Source: Limanda limanda | Lineage: Eukaryota > Chordata > Actinopteri > Pleuronectiformes > Pleuronectidae | NCBI RefSeq assembly: GCF_963576545.1 | Contig: NC_083656.1 | Span: 9,041,346 to 9,105,345, forward strand | Direction of reading: 5' to 3' | DNA length: 64,000 bases | In this document: one piece after another, positions 22,801 through 33,236 of the stretch | Layout of the letters: each line of letters opens with the position of its first letter | Numbering within the stretch: the stretch's first letter is position 1 | Position numbers and translations under genes: made by a program | Notes under the pieces: generated by a model | The model's input: the letters and a program-made list of their open reading frames with translations, nothing else | Database searches by the model: none | What the model was told of the DNA's origin: nothing

Positions 22801-25800
22801 TTGCTTAGGTATTTTTGCTGAGTTTTCTTGAGCAGTTCTTCTCCTCCGCTGATCGAGAGGAGGATGGCTTCAGCGTAGCGACCGTCATTCAGGCACAGAT
22901 CCACAGCTCCCTCAAAGTTCCCGACCAGCAGCGCCTGGCTTATCAACCCATCGGTGTCTTCAAAAGAACAGGGTCCTTAGCCGTCAATCATGCAAGTGTA
23001 ACAAGGACACAAATACGAGGAGCAAGATATAATATCAGAGCTAATGTGTAATAAATAGTATTTACCACATGATACAGGGATCTGGAAGTTGGAGGTTTCC
23101 TTTGGGGTCTGAGTGAAAAAGTCTGCTGGTGACACAGACCCGGATGTTCTCGCATCAACTCCTGCAAATTCATCAGTTCTCTGGAAACACGACAGAGACC
23201 ATTCCACAGTAAACATGAGCTGAAATGTACAAATGATCAGAAAGACATGAAAAGAATACTTTTGTGTGCAGACCTCGGTGGAGAGCTGCTGCATCTTTTC
23301 TGCCAGATCTTTGGCATCGACTCCATGACCGTTTGGTTGAAAATTCTTCCCCAGGCATTTTGAAATCTAAAGGAACAACATTTTCACAGCAATGACACAG
23401 GATGATGATGATGATGATGATTCATAGGCAACTGTTTATGTGTGAAAGGTATTAGCAGATAGCTGCAGTTGTAATCACAGGGGAAATACCTTTCTGTCCA
23501 ATTCATCTTTGTTGAAACCCAAAAGTCTGAGGAATTTAATACGAGCTTCCTCTTCAAAATTAACCTGTAACCAGAGAAAGGTCATTACTTTAAAATACAA
23601 GCGTATAACACCGACTGACAGAATAAATAATATTTCAGTGTGTAAGGTCCCACCAGAAGGAACTTCCATATGTCCTGCTCAGCATCTGACTTGGCGTTCT
23701 GAATCTTGGCCTGGCAGTAGTTGTTGAACGAACCCGCCTGCAGCGCTGCCTGCAGCTCCCTGGAGCGTTGGAGGAACTCCGTCTCCGTGGTAACCTGGCT
23801 CATAAACACTTGCCTGGGGACAGGCTGGGGGCTCTGCACTGGAGGCATCTTGGGATTCTCAAAGGTTATCAGCTTTCCACCGAACTGCCAAGCAAACAAT
23901 GGATCGGTTGTAAAGGTAAAGAATTTTGCCTTTTCGGTAAACATGCTTATAAAATATTTTACTGTTGCACTTACAGCAAAGGACGCTCCCACTGGCCTGC
24001 GCACCCACTTGGGGGGCTTCTTCAGAGGAGGAACGATGGTGTCCTGCGCTGCAGGCTGAGGGACTTGCAGGGGAGGCAGCACCTGCCCTGTACCGAAGGG
24101 ATCCATTGAATCAAATGAGGAGGATATCTGTTGAATAAAATATTAAATGTTAAACACAAGCATAAGTCTGGAGACATAAGATGAAACAATTAGTCAATCA
24201 AGAGAAAACTCAAGTATATTAGTAATCACTAAAGAGAAAATTCAAAAAGAATTCTGTTTTACACCAGCTCCATCTTGTGGACAAAAAATGCTATGAACAG
24301 CACAGGATTTAGGAATGAAACACACCAGATTAAGACAGAACAGCCCCCACCTTATCAGCCGTGCTTTGCTGCTGAGCCTTCAAACTCCCGCCCATCACTG
24401 AGTAGACGGTGATTCTCCCATCAAATGATGCTGTTGAAAGCAGGGCTGGGTTTCTAGGGCACCACTGGACATCGAAACACCACTGGTTTGTCGTTGGAAG
24501 CTCGTAAATTACCTAAAATGAGGAAAATGACACATGATAACTTTTAGCCTCATCATCAAGTCACTCTACAGGGACGAGGCAATTTAGTGGAGTGACAGTT
24601 AATGTCTTATACCTCTCCAGTGTTTGGATTCCAGCAGAGGATCCGGTTGTCTTTAGCACTACTCAGCAGGAGCTCGGAGTCGGCTTGGCTCCAGGATATG
24701 GATAGAATTCCCCTATAAGAACATACTAACAATATTAGATACACAACAAGATGGTCAAAGACAAAACAGACATCAAAGTGTTAAAGCTTCACCTTGTGTG
24801 GTTCTCAAAGACTTTGAGGGGTGAAGTTGCAAAACGGAGGTCCCACATCTGGATGACTGGCAGTCGGTCATCCTCAGAGGCCAGCACCAATTGAGTGGCT
24901 ACATCCGGGTGCCAGAGCATTCCTGAACAGTGCATCTGAAAGTACACAAAACAGATAAAGGGGGATTTCAACAGGGCGCAACACAAACAATTAAACTTTC
25001 TGTCAAACCTTAAAGGCTTAAAAAGATTGTCAATATGAACCCTGCTCTTTAAAAGTAGATAAGAATCATCTGTTGAGAGGCTGCCGTGTTGAAAATCAAT
25101 CATCAAATCACCGTCTGTTAGAGACACTCCAGGGTGCACTAAGATTTTATTTCTCAACATATACTTAAGTGTTTACAGCCTGTTTTATACAGAGCTGTTG
25201 TTGAATAATTTAAGAGCCCAGTGGTCACAATATACATCGATTACAGTACAGTGGTCAGAGGGTAAGAACAAAAATTAAATGTTGAAGTGTGGCCAATGAG
25301 CCTTCTGGTCAATTCATGACAAACAAACTTGCAATGATTTGGCAGAAGGTTTACTTTGGACTTGTATGAGGTTTTTCAAGCCACCAACCCTGTTGCTGTG
25401 GTCACTGATCTTGATGATGGGCTCGTTCTTTCTCAGGTCCCACACCACCGCTTTCCCACTGGGGCTGGCAGAGGCCAGGATGTGCTGAACCTGCCTGTTC
25501 CAGGACACTACACTGATGTCTTCAGCAGGCTGAAAGAAGAGATGGAGGCCGTTACTGTCAAAAACCAACCTGCTTTCTCAGACAACCATTCACATCATGT
25601 GCTCTCCCAGTCATGCACCCACCTGTGACTTTGCTCCGGGTGTCATCGGACTGCCTAAGTTGTTTAGATCCCAGATGTATATCTCTGAATCGTTCGCTCC
25701 TGATGCGAGCAGATTACTCTGAGTGGGGAAGCAATTGAGAAAGATTGATAACATCCAACACAGTACCAGGAAAGAGAATATAAATCATCTTTCAGGATAC

Positions 25801-26383
25801 TGAAGATTCAGAAGTCAGACATTTACCTGAAAAGGGTTGAAATCAAGAGCTCGAACGGGTCCTGTGTGTTTGTCAGATTGACCCACAACTGTATCCGGTC
25901 CGGAGTTCATTATTTCCTCTGGATTATATATGGTCAACGCGCCATTTTCACTGCCTGCAACCAGTCTTCCTCCAATACCATCTGCTCCCATTCCAAAGTC
26001 CACCCACACAATGCTGTGCAACCTGTGGAATATTAAATATCTAGTGATATATTTGCAAATGACAAACTCATAACTTAACCTGAAGTGCACCAAGTACTTC
26101 AAACTTTCTGCAGCATTTCTGCCTCCATACATCTTGCCATCTAAACGTATCATATTATTGTACCTGCTCTGTTTGATTACCTGTTTGCGGTGGGTAATGA
26201 CCCTTTCAGCTTCATCTCAAGACAGGGGTCAGAAAAGTCTGTCTCAAATATCTCCAGGGCAGCGGTGGTGTTGAAAGAGGCATCCAGCTGTTGGGCGGAT
26301 GTCCCTAAGGCCAGGTGGATGGGATGGTGCTCTGCAGGACTCCATGCCAGGTGGGCAGTCCTCTGGATCTCCTTCAGCCTCAT
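16861..26383 (-). CDS. sec31b: SEC31B, COPII outer-coat protein
   Basis: With SEC13 it forms the outer cage of COPII vesicles leaving the ER and stimulates the SAR1 GTPase through SEC23. Twenty-four coding exons join in phase to 1210 residues (human SEC31B 1179, SEC31A 1220): 26383-26181, 26022-25827, 25718-25623, 25529-25389, 24935-24793, 24712-24613, 24512-24351, 24127-23975, 23884-23654, 23564-23490, 23366-23274, 23180-23066, 22957-22779, 22655-22529, 22352-22207, 21885-21712, 21614-21462, 21335-21146, 21067-20669, 19880-19822, 19061-18936, 18852-18733, 18603-18532, 17040-16861. Residues 1-347 are the WD40 propeller. About 356-475 hold the DPFGTG segment and SEC13-binding blade, about 476-800 the alpha-solenoid, and about 830-1025 a Pro-rich linker. 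The SAR1/SEC23-contacting motif WNDPP is at 1031-1035. The C-terminal helical domain ends MTIANKLGV. The symbol sec31b rather than sec31a rests on synteny with scd and ndufb8. Confidence 0.94.
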
Positions 26384-27660
26384 CTTCCTCCGAGTACAAG
26401 TTCAAAGTCCTGGACAGACGTTTGGACCCCTTACAAATCAAAAGGTAAAACATTTGTTTGCCTAACATTTATTATGACCTCACACTAACATCAAAGGAGA
26501 CAAATTAAGAAACACAAATATGAAACTAAAGTTGGCGTCTGATTCTTAAATAAAGGGGAAAAACATTTGAAAGCACAATAATGGTGATTCGTGTATTTTC
26601 TCCATTCAAATAACAGAAAACTGGGTGAATCTTTATGTGCTGGCATTTGCATTGGTTTCACACATCAAATAAAGATTTCATAAATATAACCTTGGTTTAA
26701 AACAATCTTTTTTACCAGCTGTAATGGCTTTGATCTGGACCTGGTCTTATTTAGTCTAGATGGGAAAAAAACGTCATAAAGTGGGTTTCAAACAACATTT
26801 ATCTTTTGCTGACTGGACTGATCTACAATATCTAACCCACGTTCACAGATAAATTGGTTTAAAAGAACAGAGACTTGATCGATCAATACTGTCACTGAGT
26901 TTCCTCAATCTGGAGAATGAGTTTAGAACCTGGAGGCACATGTTCCTGCTCTTTACCTGGCTTGACTGCAGCAGGGTTCCACCCTTACTGACAGATTATC
27001 TCCGACTATTTCCTGGAATTGTGGCTAATGCTATTTTATGCCAAAGCAACTAATAACACGAGCCACCATAAAAAACCGCTGTTATTTACACCACGATCTT
27101 ATCTTATTTGACGGTTGTCGTTACCGCTGATGTTGTCTTTAATCAATTGTCGACGAGACTCTTACAATTTAAGGAAGTATAACCAGATCGTTAGCGTCAT
27201 AGCACACGTATCGTTAGCGTCATTTAACGTTGAACACAACATGACTGCGGCCATTATCTAACTCTATAATGTTAATAGAGTCTAATGTTAATTAGCTCAA
27301 ATGTACCACTGTATTTAAACAGTAATCATGTAGCTAGCTGGCTAACAGGTCGGTGTAGCATCCTCCCCAGTCCATTTATCCCAGTGTATAAACGGAGCCG
27401 ACTTAGCTGCGAGCTAGCAAGCTAGTCACCGGCCACCACCCATTCCAACAGAAACGCTGTGTATCCGGCTTATTTAAACCCTGTAAGACATTTAGTAATA
27501 CAAAGAGGTCTAAGTGTAACTCACGTCAACTGTCTAGCACAGCCGCACAGTCCACATCCACAACTAACTGAGAGGCTAGTCCGGAGCTAACAGCTTAGCT
27601 ACAGGCGAAGTCCGACCAAAGCGCTTAGCTGTGTTGTCACTGCGCTACGGTGGCCGACGC
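26384..27660 (-). promoter_or_regulatory. sec31b 5' UTR exons and promoter region
   Basis: On the minus strand an acceptor (CTGTCCAG|GACTTTG, exon from 26409) lies 26 nt upstream of the sec31b ATG. A matching donor (GTTGAC|GTGAGT) ends a non-coding exon at 27525. The transcription start should lie between about 27540 and 27660, in a stretch rich in CpG and 'gctagc' words. The 1.1-kb intron between the two exons holds no recognised coding sequence. No TATA box seen. Confidence 0.5.
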
Positions 27661-27833
27661 GGATCACGTTTCATATGAAGTGGCCTGGGTTAACCCCACT
27701 GTCTCCGCTCAATAAAAACATAACCTGGAGTTATCTTATCTTTCAGTAACTGAGATTTATTCTGAAAACGTTTATATTATTTACTCACATACAAGAAAAA
27801 GACACGGACACAATTTAACTTTTATCATACGTT

Positions 27834-27839
27834 TTTATT
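27834..27839 (-). terminator. ndufb8 poly(A) signal
   Basis: AATAAA on the minus strand, 46 nt beyond the ndufb8 stop, giving a very short 3' UTR. It lies only about 200 bp upstream of the presumed sec31b start on the same strand. Confidence 0.65.
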
Positions 27840-27884
27840 CTTCACAGAAATATATATATACACAAGTAGAAGATTTTAAATCAT

Positions 27885-30800
27885 TTAGATTTCGTAGTTT
27901 TTCACTTCCTCCGGGGTTTTTTCTGGATCTCCTCCTTTCTCCAGGTGCAGGTTGTTGTAGGGATACTGTTTCGCTGCCTGGAACACAGACAAACCCTTTT
28001 ATGGAAATGAGCTCTCAAACAGATGCATATTCCGTATGACTACTTTGTATATACTCATAACTTTCCTGAGAACAGCTGACATTCATGAGAAATTCATTTG
28101 CTTATCAACACAGATTTACCGAAAATATAAGAAATACAGTAAATACAATGAGCATGAGTATCTAAATCATACTTAAAAGTCGGATATCATCACAAACTGT
28201 ACAAGTGGCTGTTTTCTAAATATATTTTGTGTTAATTAGTGCATTAGAAAATACAAGGGATATTTTCCATCTTGGCCTATGTTCTAAAATGGGACAGTGT
28301 TTAGGTTAAAAAACGCATAGAGGTAATGACGTCTGATCTACTGAGAAGGCCACATGGCTTTCATGGTACTGCCATACAAGCCAGTAGCCGGTCAGATTTA
28401 ACTTTAGCCTCAGAGAATCCTCAACTTTGGCCTCTATCATTGATTACAAGGCCAAAACACTTGATGACGCTAAGGTGCACAGCCGAAGTTATGTAACTAA
28501 AATCTGCTGGTGGCCTATAACACCTGCTTACATCTTCTGGAAGTTGGTGACTTGAATTGTGCAAGACCTTTAACGGTACAAGGGATATTCACAATCTTGT
28601 CCTATATTCTAAGATGTGTCACATAAAATGAATGAAATCAAACCATCGCTCACGAATGTGAATTTGATGCAAGAAAAGCCTTTTTTAAAGATAATAGGAG
28701 ATATTGAGAATTATTATCTTCTCTGCATCAGTCATTAAGACCATCCTTTGAAAATGAACTTGTGATGTGGACATATAATTCCAGGCTTTGATCTGTACTT
28801 ACAACAGGTTGGTACGCTGGGAATTTCTCCCCAAGGTAGAACATAAACAGCATGAACCCGATGAACCCAAACAGCTGTTTGCACATGGTGGACCAGGACA
28901 CAGGGCTGGGAGACGTATCCACACGGTTCCTGATGTACAGGTCAAAATCCCAGTGCATCTACAAATAGACAGAGACCAGACACATAAATAATTGAGGAAA
29001 AAATGATACTGTAATATACACAGTGGCGCTGTCTTGTGTGAAGAAAGAAAAGTTTCTGCCCAAGTATATTACTTTACTGAGGACTGATAACATGCACTTT
29101 GAACTTATGCTTGTTTTTATTGCTTCCATACAGTAAGGACACAAAAATACATGAACAACCTTCAGACATTATCCATTGTGATGTATGAACTCTGGCTTTT
29201 CATCGCTACAGTATTAGACTGCAATCTGTCTTGCAATTAGGGTTGCAAAGGGGCGGAAAGTTTCCGGAAATTTACCGGAAACTTTCCGGAAACTTTCCAT
29301 GGGAAGTTTAGCTGGGGAATTTTGGGAATTTAAAAAGTAACAAGTGCGCAAATTAAACGCTGAGCAATAAAAACATCATTCAAAACTCTACGTTGAATTT
29401 CAACCCTCCACTGTTCATTCTTCCATCACATGCACAGACAACTCCCAGCATCCTGCACACTACAGCAGGGCTATTGAGGCCTGCTGTAGTGTGCAGGACT
29501 AGTCAGGTAAGTTTTGATGATATTACTGGGGAGAATATATTAGCATGCTGATTGAGGATTGTTCATCTGTTCATCTAGCCTATTTCCATTAATTTATCCA
29601 TCAATTGTAAAATATGTTTACAGACGATTCCAATTGTTGCATTAGTGTTTTTTTACAAACTTTTTTCTCATCTTATTCTACAGAACAATGCCACGTGCAC
29701 TATCTCATGTGTGGAGGCATTTCACCCCATCCAATGTAGAAGGAAAGGCTGTGTACATTTGCAAATACTGTGCAAAGACCTATGTTAAGAATGACACAAC
29801 ATGCAGAAGCATATAGTCAAGTGCCCAAAGCTTCCTCAGAGCTCAAATAAGCCTATGACAAAACAAAATGTTTATATTTATGTCTGTATATGACAAGGTA
29901 AATACAGTTAGTATAAATTACCCAGAACATTTCCAGTTTATTCTCGTTAATTCCAGTCTATTCCCGTTAATTCCCATGGAAAGTTTCCAACTTTGAATAT
30001 TTCCGGAATTTTTGCAACCCTACTTGCAATTAATGTGCAATTGATATCTGAATGCCATAAGGTTAAAAAATGGTAAGCTTTGCAATACTGGATTTTTGAG
30101 GCTGATATATATGATTTAAAACATGTTAATCAGCCAATATTCATTTTAGTGATTCATTATTAATGACATTTCAAGAGTAAACTTATTTTATTGGATCCAA
30201 GATATGTTCATTGGTTCAGTATTAATGCGTTATATTATCTATTGATTCTGTGTATCTACACAACAAAGGTGATGGTGGAGAGGGATGAGCTGTGTGCATG
30301 TGGTGGGGGGTACAGTAGTGTTTGTATTGAATTGATTCAGCAGTACTGATTGTATGTTTTTACTTAGTAATAAGGTGTAGTGTAATTCAAATGTTTATGT
30401 TTCACTGAGCTTGTTGTGGGTTTTCATTAGTTTACCTAATGTAATAAACAGAACCAAATCATTCCAGGAGCAGTTAATAAAACCAGTATCTCACCGGCTC
30501 TCCCCAGTTCCTCCTCAGGTCAGGATGGTCCCACTTGTACCAGGGGTCCCTCTCATGCTGAGATCTATCTTGTAGCTTTGGATAGTCACCGAAGCTACAA
30601 AAACACAACGATGGCATTATTATCCGTGTCACTTTTCATTGTGAAGTGTGGGTGTACCTGGTAAACAAAACAAATAACGAGCTCCACACATTCCTTCAGC
30701 ACCCCCAGTTGAACTCCCATCAGGCAGAGATTTTCAAAATAAAGCTCACCCCTCTCCCTTGTCCGGATACGGTTCATACTCCGCCAGCGTCATGTTGTAC

Positions 30801-31215
30801 TTCTTTGCAGCAGCAGCTTTCTCCGCTGGGGTCTGCGGGAACGCACCAGGCAGACCATCCTTCGTCAACCCAGAGGCTGAAACACAAGCAAATATATACG
30901 ATCAATACAAGTTATAAAGCTCTAAGAAGGCGAATGAAAACAAAGAAATGACAAAGCTAATCTGACCAACTTCACTCTCATTCAGGATAGCCGCTCAGCT
31001 AGCATGAGCTAACGTTAGCATGTCAAGGTTACGTCCATTCAGGGGCTTGAATTTCACATTTCCACTCACGTATCCACAGAAAAGTACATCAAGCTGCAAG
31101 ACGAGAAGACAACACAGGACTCACCCGCTCTGCTTCCCGACACCAGGGCCGGAAGGCCGGACCGGTTCCCTCTGCAGAGAGCCTGGGCCAAGCGTCGGAA
31201 ACCAACAGCAGCCAT
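27885..31215 (-). CDS. ndufb8: NADH dehydrogenase 1 beta subcomplex subunit 8 (complex I, ASHI)
   Basis: Accessory subunit of mitochondrial complex I, in the distal membrane arm, inner mitochondrial membrane. Five coding exons join in phase: 31215-31125, 30876-30750, 30594-30495, 28958-28803, 27977-27885, giving 188 residues (human 186). The first 30 residues are Arg-rich and free of acidic residues ([20 protein letters not shown]), as for a mitochondrial presequence. The conserved core includes [40 protein letters not shown] and NWGEP. One membrane helix follows at about 133-150, and the C-terminus ([16 protein letters not shown] to EVKNYEI) matches the human protein closely. The gene runs in the same direction as sec31b, and its 3' end is very close to the sec31b promoter. 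Its third intron carries a hAT-type insertion. It appears intact. Confidence 0.95.
29230..30030. mobile_element. hAT-type non-autonomous transposon with 8-bp target duplication
   Basis: The element is 29238-30022 (785 bp), flanked by the direct repeat CTTGCAAT at 29230-29237 and 30023-30030. Termini are inverted: TAGGGTTGCAAA at the left and TTTGCAACCCTA at the right. Inside, on the plus strand, a short frame from 29689 resembles a BED zinc finger (CKYC spacing after [17 protein letters not shown]) and is broken soon after. An 8-bp duplication, TIRs and a BED finger together are the hAT signature. No transposase catalytic region remains. It lies in ndufb8 intron 3. Confidence 0.85.
29451..29498. 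repeat. 19-bp perfect inverted repeat inside the hAT element
   Basis: TCCTGCACACTACAGCAGG (29451-29469) and its exact complement (29480-29498) are separated by 10 bases. It could form a stable hairpin or cruciform. Confidence 0.9.
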
Positions 31216-31407
31216 GTTGACGGTCTGACAAATGAGCAGGGCGCATGCGCAAGGTTGGAAGTACAGGTCGACATAAGGACCAATTCAATGTGGAATATTC
31301 GCGAACTTATTTAATGCAGACAATAACGAAATAAAGAATTGTACATAAACGTTATTTATAATATTTACATATAGCATTTTAATACAAAATATATTAATAA
31401 TGAAAAT

Positions 31408-32653
31408 TCCTTCAGAATACATACATTTTCACCACTTTCTAACTTCCTGCAAATGTTGGTAAGAATTTTTTTAGGACTGCAAAGCAGCACTGGGCGGGCC
31501 CGAGCACATGCATTTTGAAGTGTTGCATGCGTTTTGCCTTAAAGATAAATAAGATAAAAAAAAGATAAAAAAGATAATAAATAGTTGTGCAAGACATAAA
31601 GTTTCCTTTGATCTAGGAAGACTGAAATCAAAGGATTCATGGTCCATGGAACATCGTGTTTTAATGGCGTGTAATCAAACTTTGACGCTACGCCACGGTC
31701 ACACCGTGTGATTAAAAAAAAATCCGTCAGTCAGTTTTTATCTCCATCTTGTTGTGATGACACTCATCTCAATTTGAAGTTGATTTGATGAAAACCCTGG
31801 TACAAGTGTATCAAAGAAAAAATGTGGAATATGGCCAAAATGGCCACTAAATACAAAATAGCAGGCTTCCTGTTTTGTTTTTCTATTTGCATCCAAAGAC
31901 TTTTTTGTTTGTCTGGTCATGATACACCTGTGTATTGATTTTTGTGAAGATCGGTCAATGGGAACACCTTCCGGGGGTCTCGGGCTGTCTCGGGAGGCAC
32001 CGTTGAGTCATTTTGCGACGCCCATTGAAAATTCCTTCAGAATACGTAAATTTTCACCACTTTCTAACTTTCTGCAAATTTTGGTAAGAAGTTGAGCATG
32101 TTAAAGCCCTCAAAAAGCAAATTAATTTGCCTGAATAATAATAAGAAAGAATAATAATCCTTACAATTTCAATAGGGTCTCACCAGACACCTTTGATGTC
32201 TGTGCTCGGGCCCTAATAATCCTTACAATTTCAATAGGGTCTCACCTGACCTTTGATTCGATGAAAGCCCTGGTACAAGTACATCAAAGTAAAAATGTGG
32301 AATATGGCCAAAATGGCCACTAAATGCAAAATTGTGTTTTTCCAATTGCACCCAAAGACTTTTTTGTTTGTCTGGTCATGATACACCTGTATATCGATTT
32401 TTGTGAAGACCGGTCAATGTGAACACGTTCCAGGGGTCTCGGGGGGCAACGTTGAGCCACTTTGCGATGCCCATTGAAAATTCCTTCAGAATACGTAAAT
32501 TTTCACCACTTTCTAACTTTCTGCAAATTTTGGTAAGAATTTGAGCATGGTAAAGCCCTCAAAAAGCCAATTCATTTGCCTGAATAATAATAATTATATT
32601 CCTTACAATTTCAATAGGGTCTCACCTGACCTTTCATGTCAGTGCTCGGGCCC
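31408..32653 (+). mobile_element. Cluster of GTGCTCGGGCCC-ended TIR elements (copies 2 and 3 plus a fragment)
   Basis: Copy 2 spans 31496-32213. Its left end GGGCCCGAGCACA is the exact inverse of its right end TGTGCTCGGGCCC. A 3'-type fragment (31408-31467, 'tcaccactttctaacttcctg') precedes it. A 5'-truncated copy 3 (about 32255-32653) follows and ends in the same gtgctcgggccc. Copies share an internal order of words with 6155-6742. No coding capacity, so probably a MITE-like family; the superfamily is not clear. Confidence 0.65.
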
Positions 32654-33023
32654 TAATTATGAACAAGTAACATAATGGTGGCGGTAAGGCAAAGAAGAAC
32701 ATTGTTCAAGTAGATAAAAACTTTCTTATCCACTCCATTTCAGAGTGACATATTGTACTTTTCTCCACTATATTTATCTGACATCTTGATTTGCATTTTT
32801 AGATTCAAGGACATCATAGAGGAGGATATGAGCAGACTCTGATAGAATAGTAAAGCGTAATGTGGAAACATTTTTTGTCGAGTTTTACTTTGATACCTTA
32901 AGTATAGTCTGTTGATTATACCTCTACTGAAGTGTAGGATTAATTTGTAATGGGATACTTTTACAAAAGAGACAACAAGAGACAACAAAAGCAGCCATTC
33001 ATAAAAGATTTGTTTTGTAATGC

Positions 33024-33029
33024 TTTATT
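33024..33029 (-). terminator. Glutathione peroxidase poly(A) signal
   Basis: AATAAA on the minus strand, about 208 nt beyond the stop codon at 33237. It bounds a short 3' UTR that includes the SECIS-like hairpin. Confidence 0.6.
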
Positions 33030-33149
33030 GAATTCTAGTATCAATGCCCATAACATTAGACAAAAGTGTGACGGTGACATGAAAACTCCTCCAGTGGCCG
33101 AAGGGAACTGTTCTCAGAGTGAATGCACTAAAGCTCTGAGTCCTGCTCC

Positions 33150-33210
33150 TCTTCCCATCAGATCCAGCTCAGGTGCATGTGTGCATTTACTGGGGGATCG
33201 TCACTCTGCC
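33150..33210 (-). promoter_or_regulatory. Candidate SECIS element in the gpx 3' UTR
   Basis: Minus-strand sequence about 33 nt past the stop reads GTGAC, then GATCC..CAG, an apical TAAATG loop, CTG..GGATC and TGAT. GATCC pairs with GGATC and CAG with CTG. The GTGA (33204-33201) and TGAT (33160-33157) blocks face each other as the non-Watson-Crick G.A quartet, and AAA sits in the apical loop, as SECIS elements require. Weak points: GTGA instead of the usual ATGA and a poor lower helix. Position in the 3' UTR of a UGA-containing gpx strongly supports it. Confidence 0.55.
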
Positions 33211-33236
33211 ACCGGTGTTCAACTTCAGAAAGTCCG

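Noticed and set aside
29689..29850. Calling the BED-finger-like frame a functional gene
   Set aside because: It is short, interrupted and lies inside a 785-bp hAT remnant with no catalytic domain.
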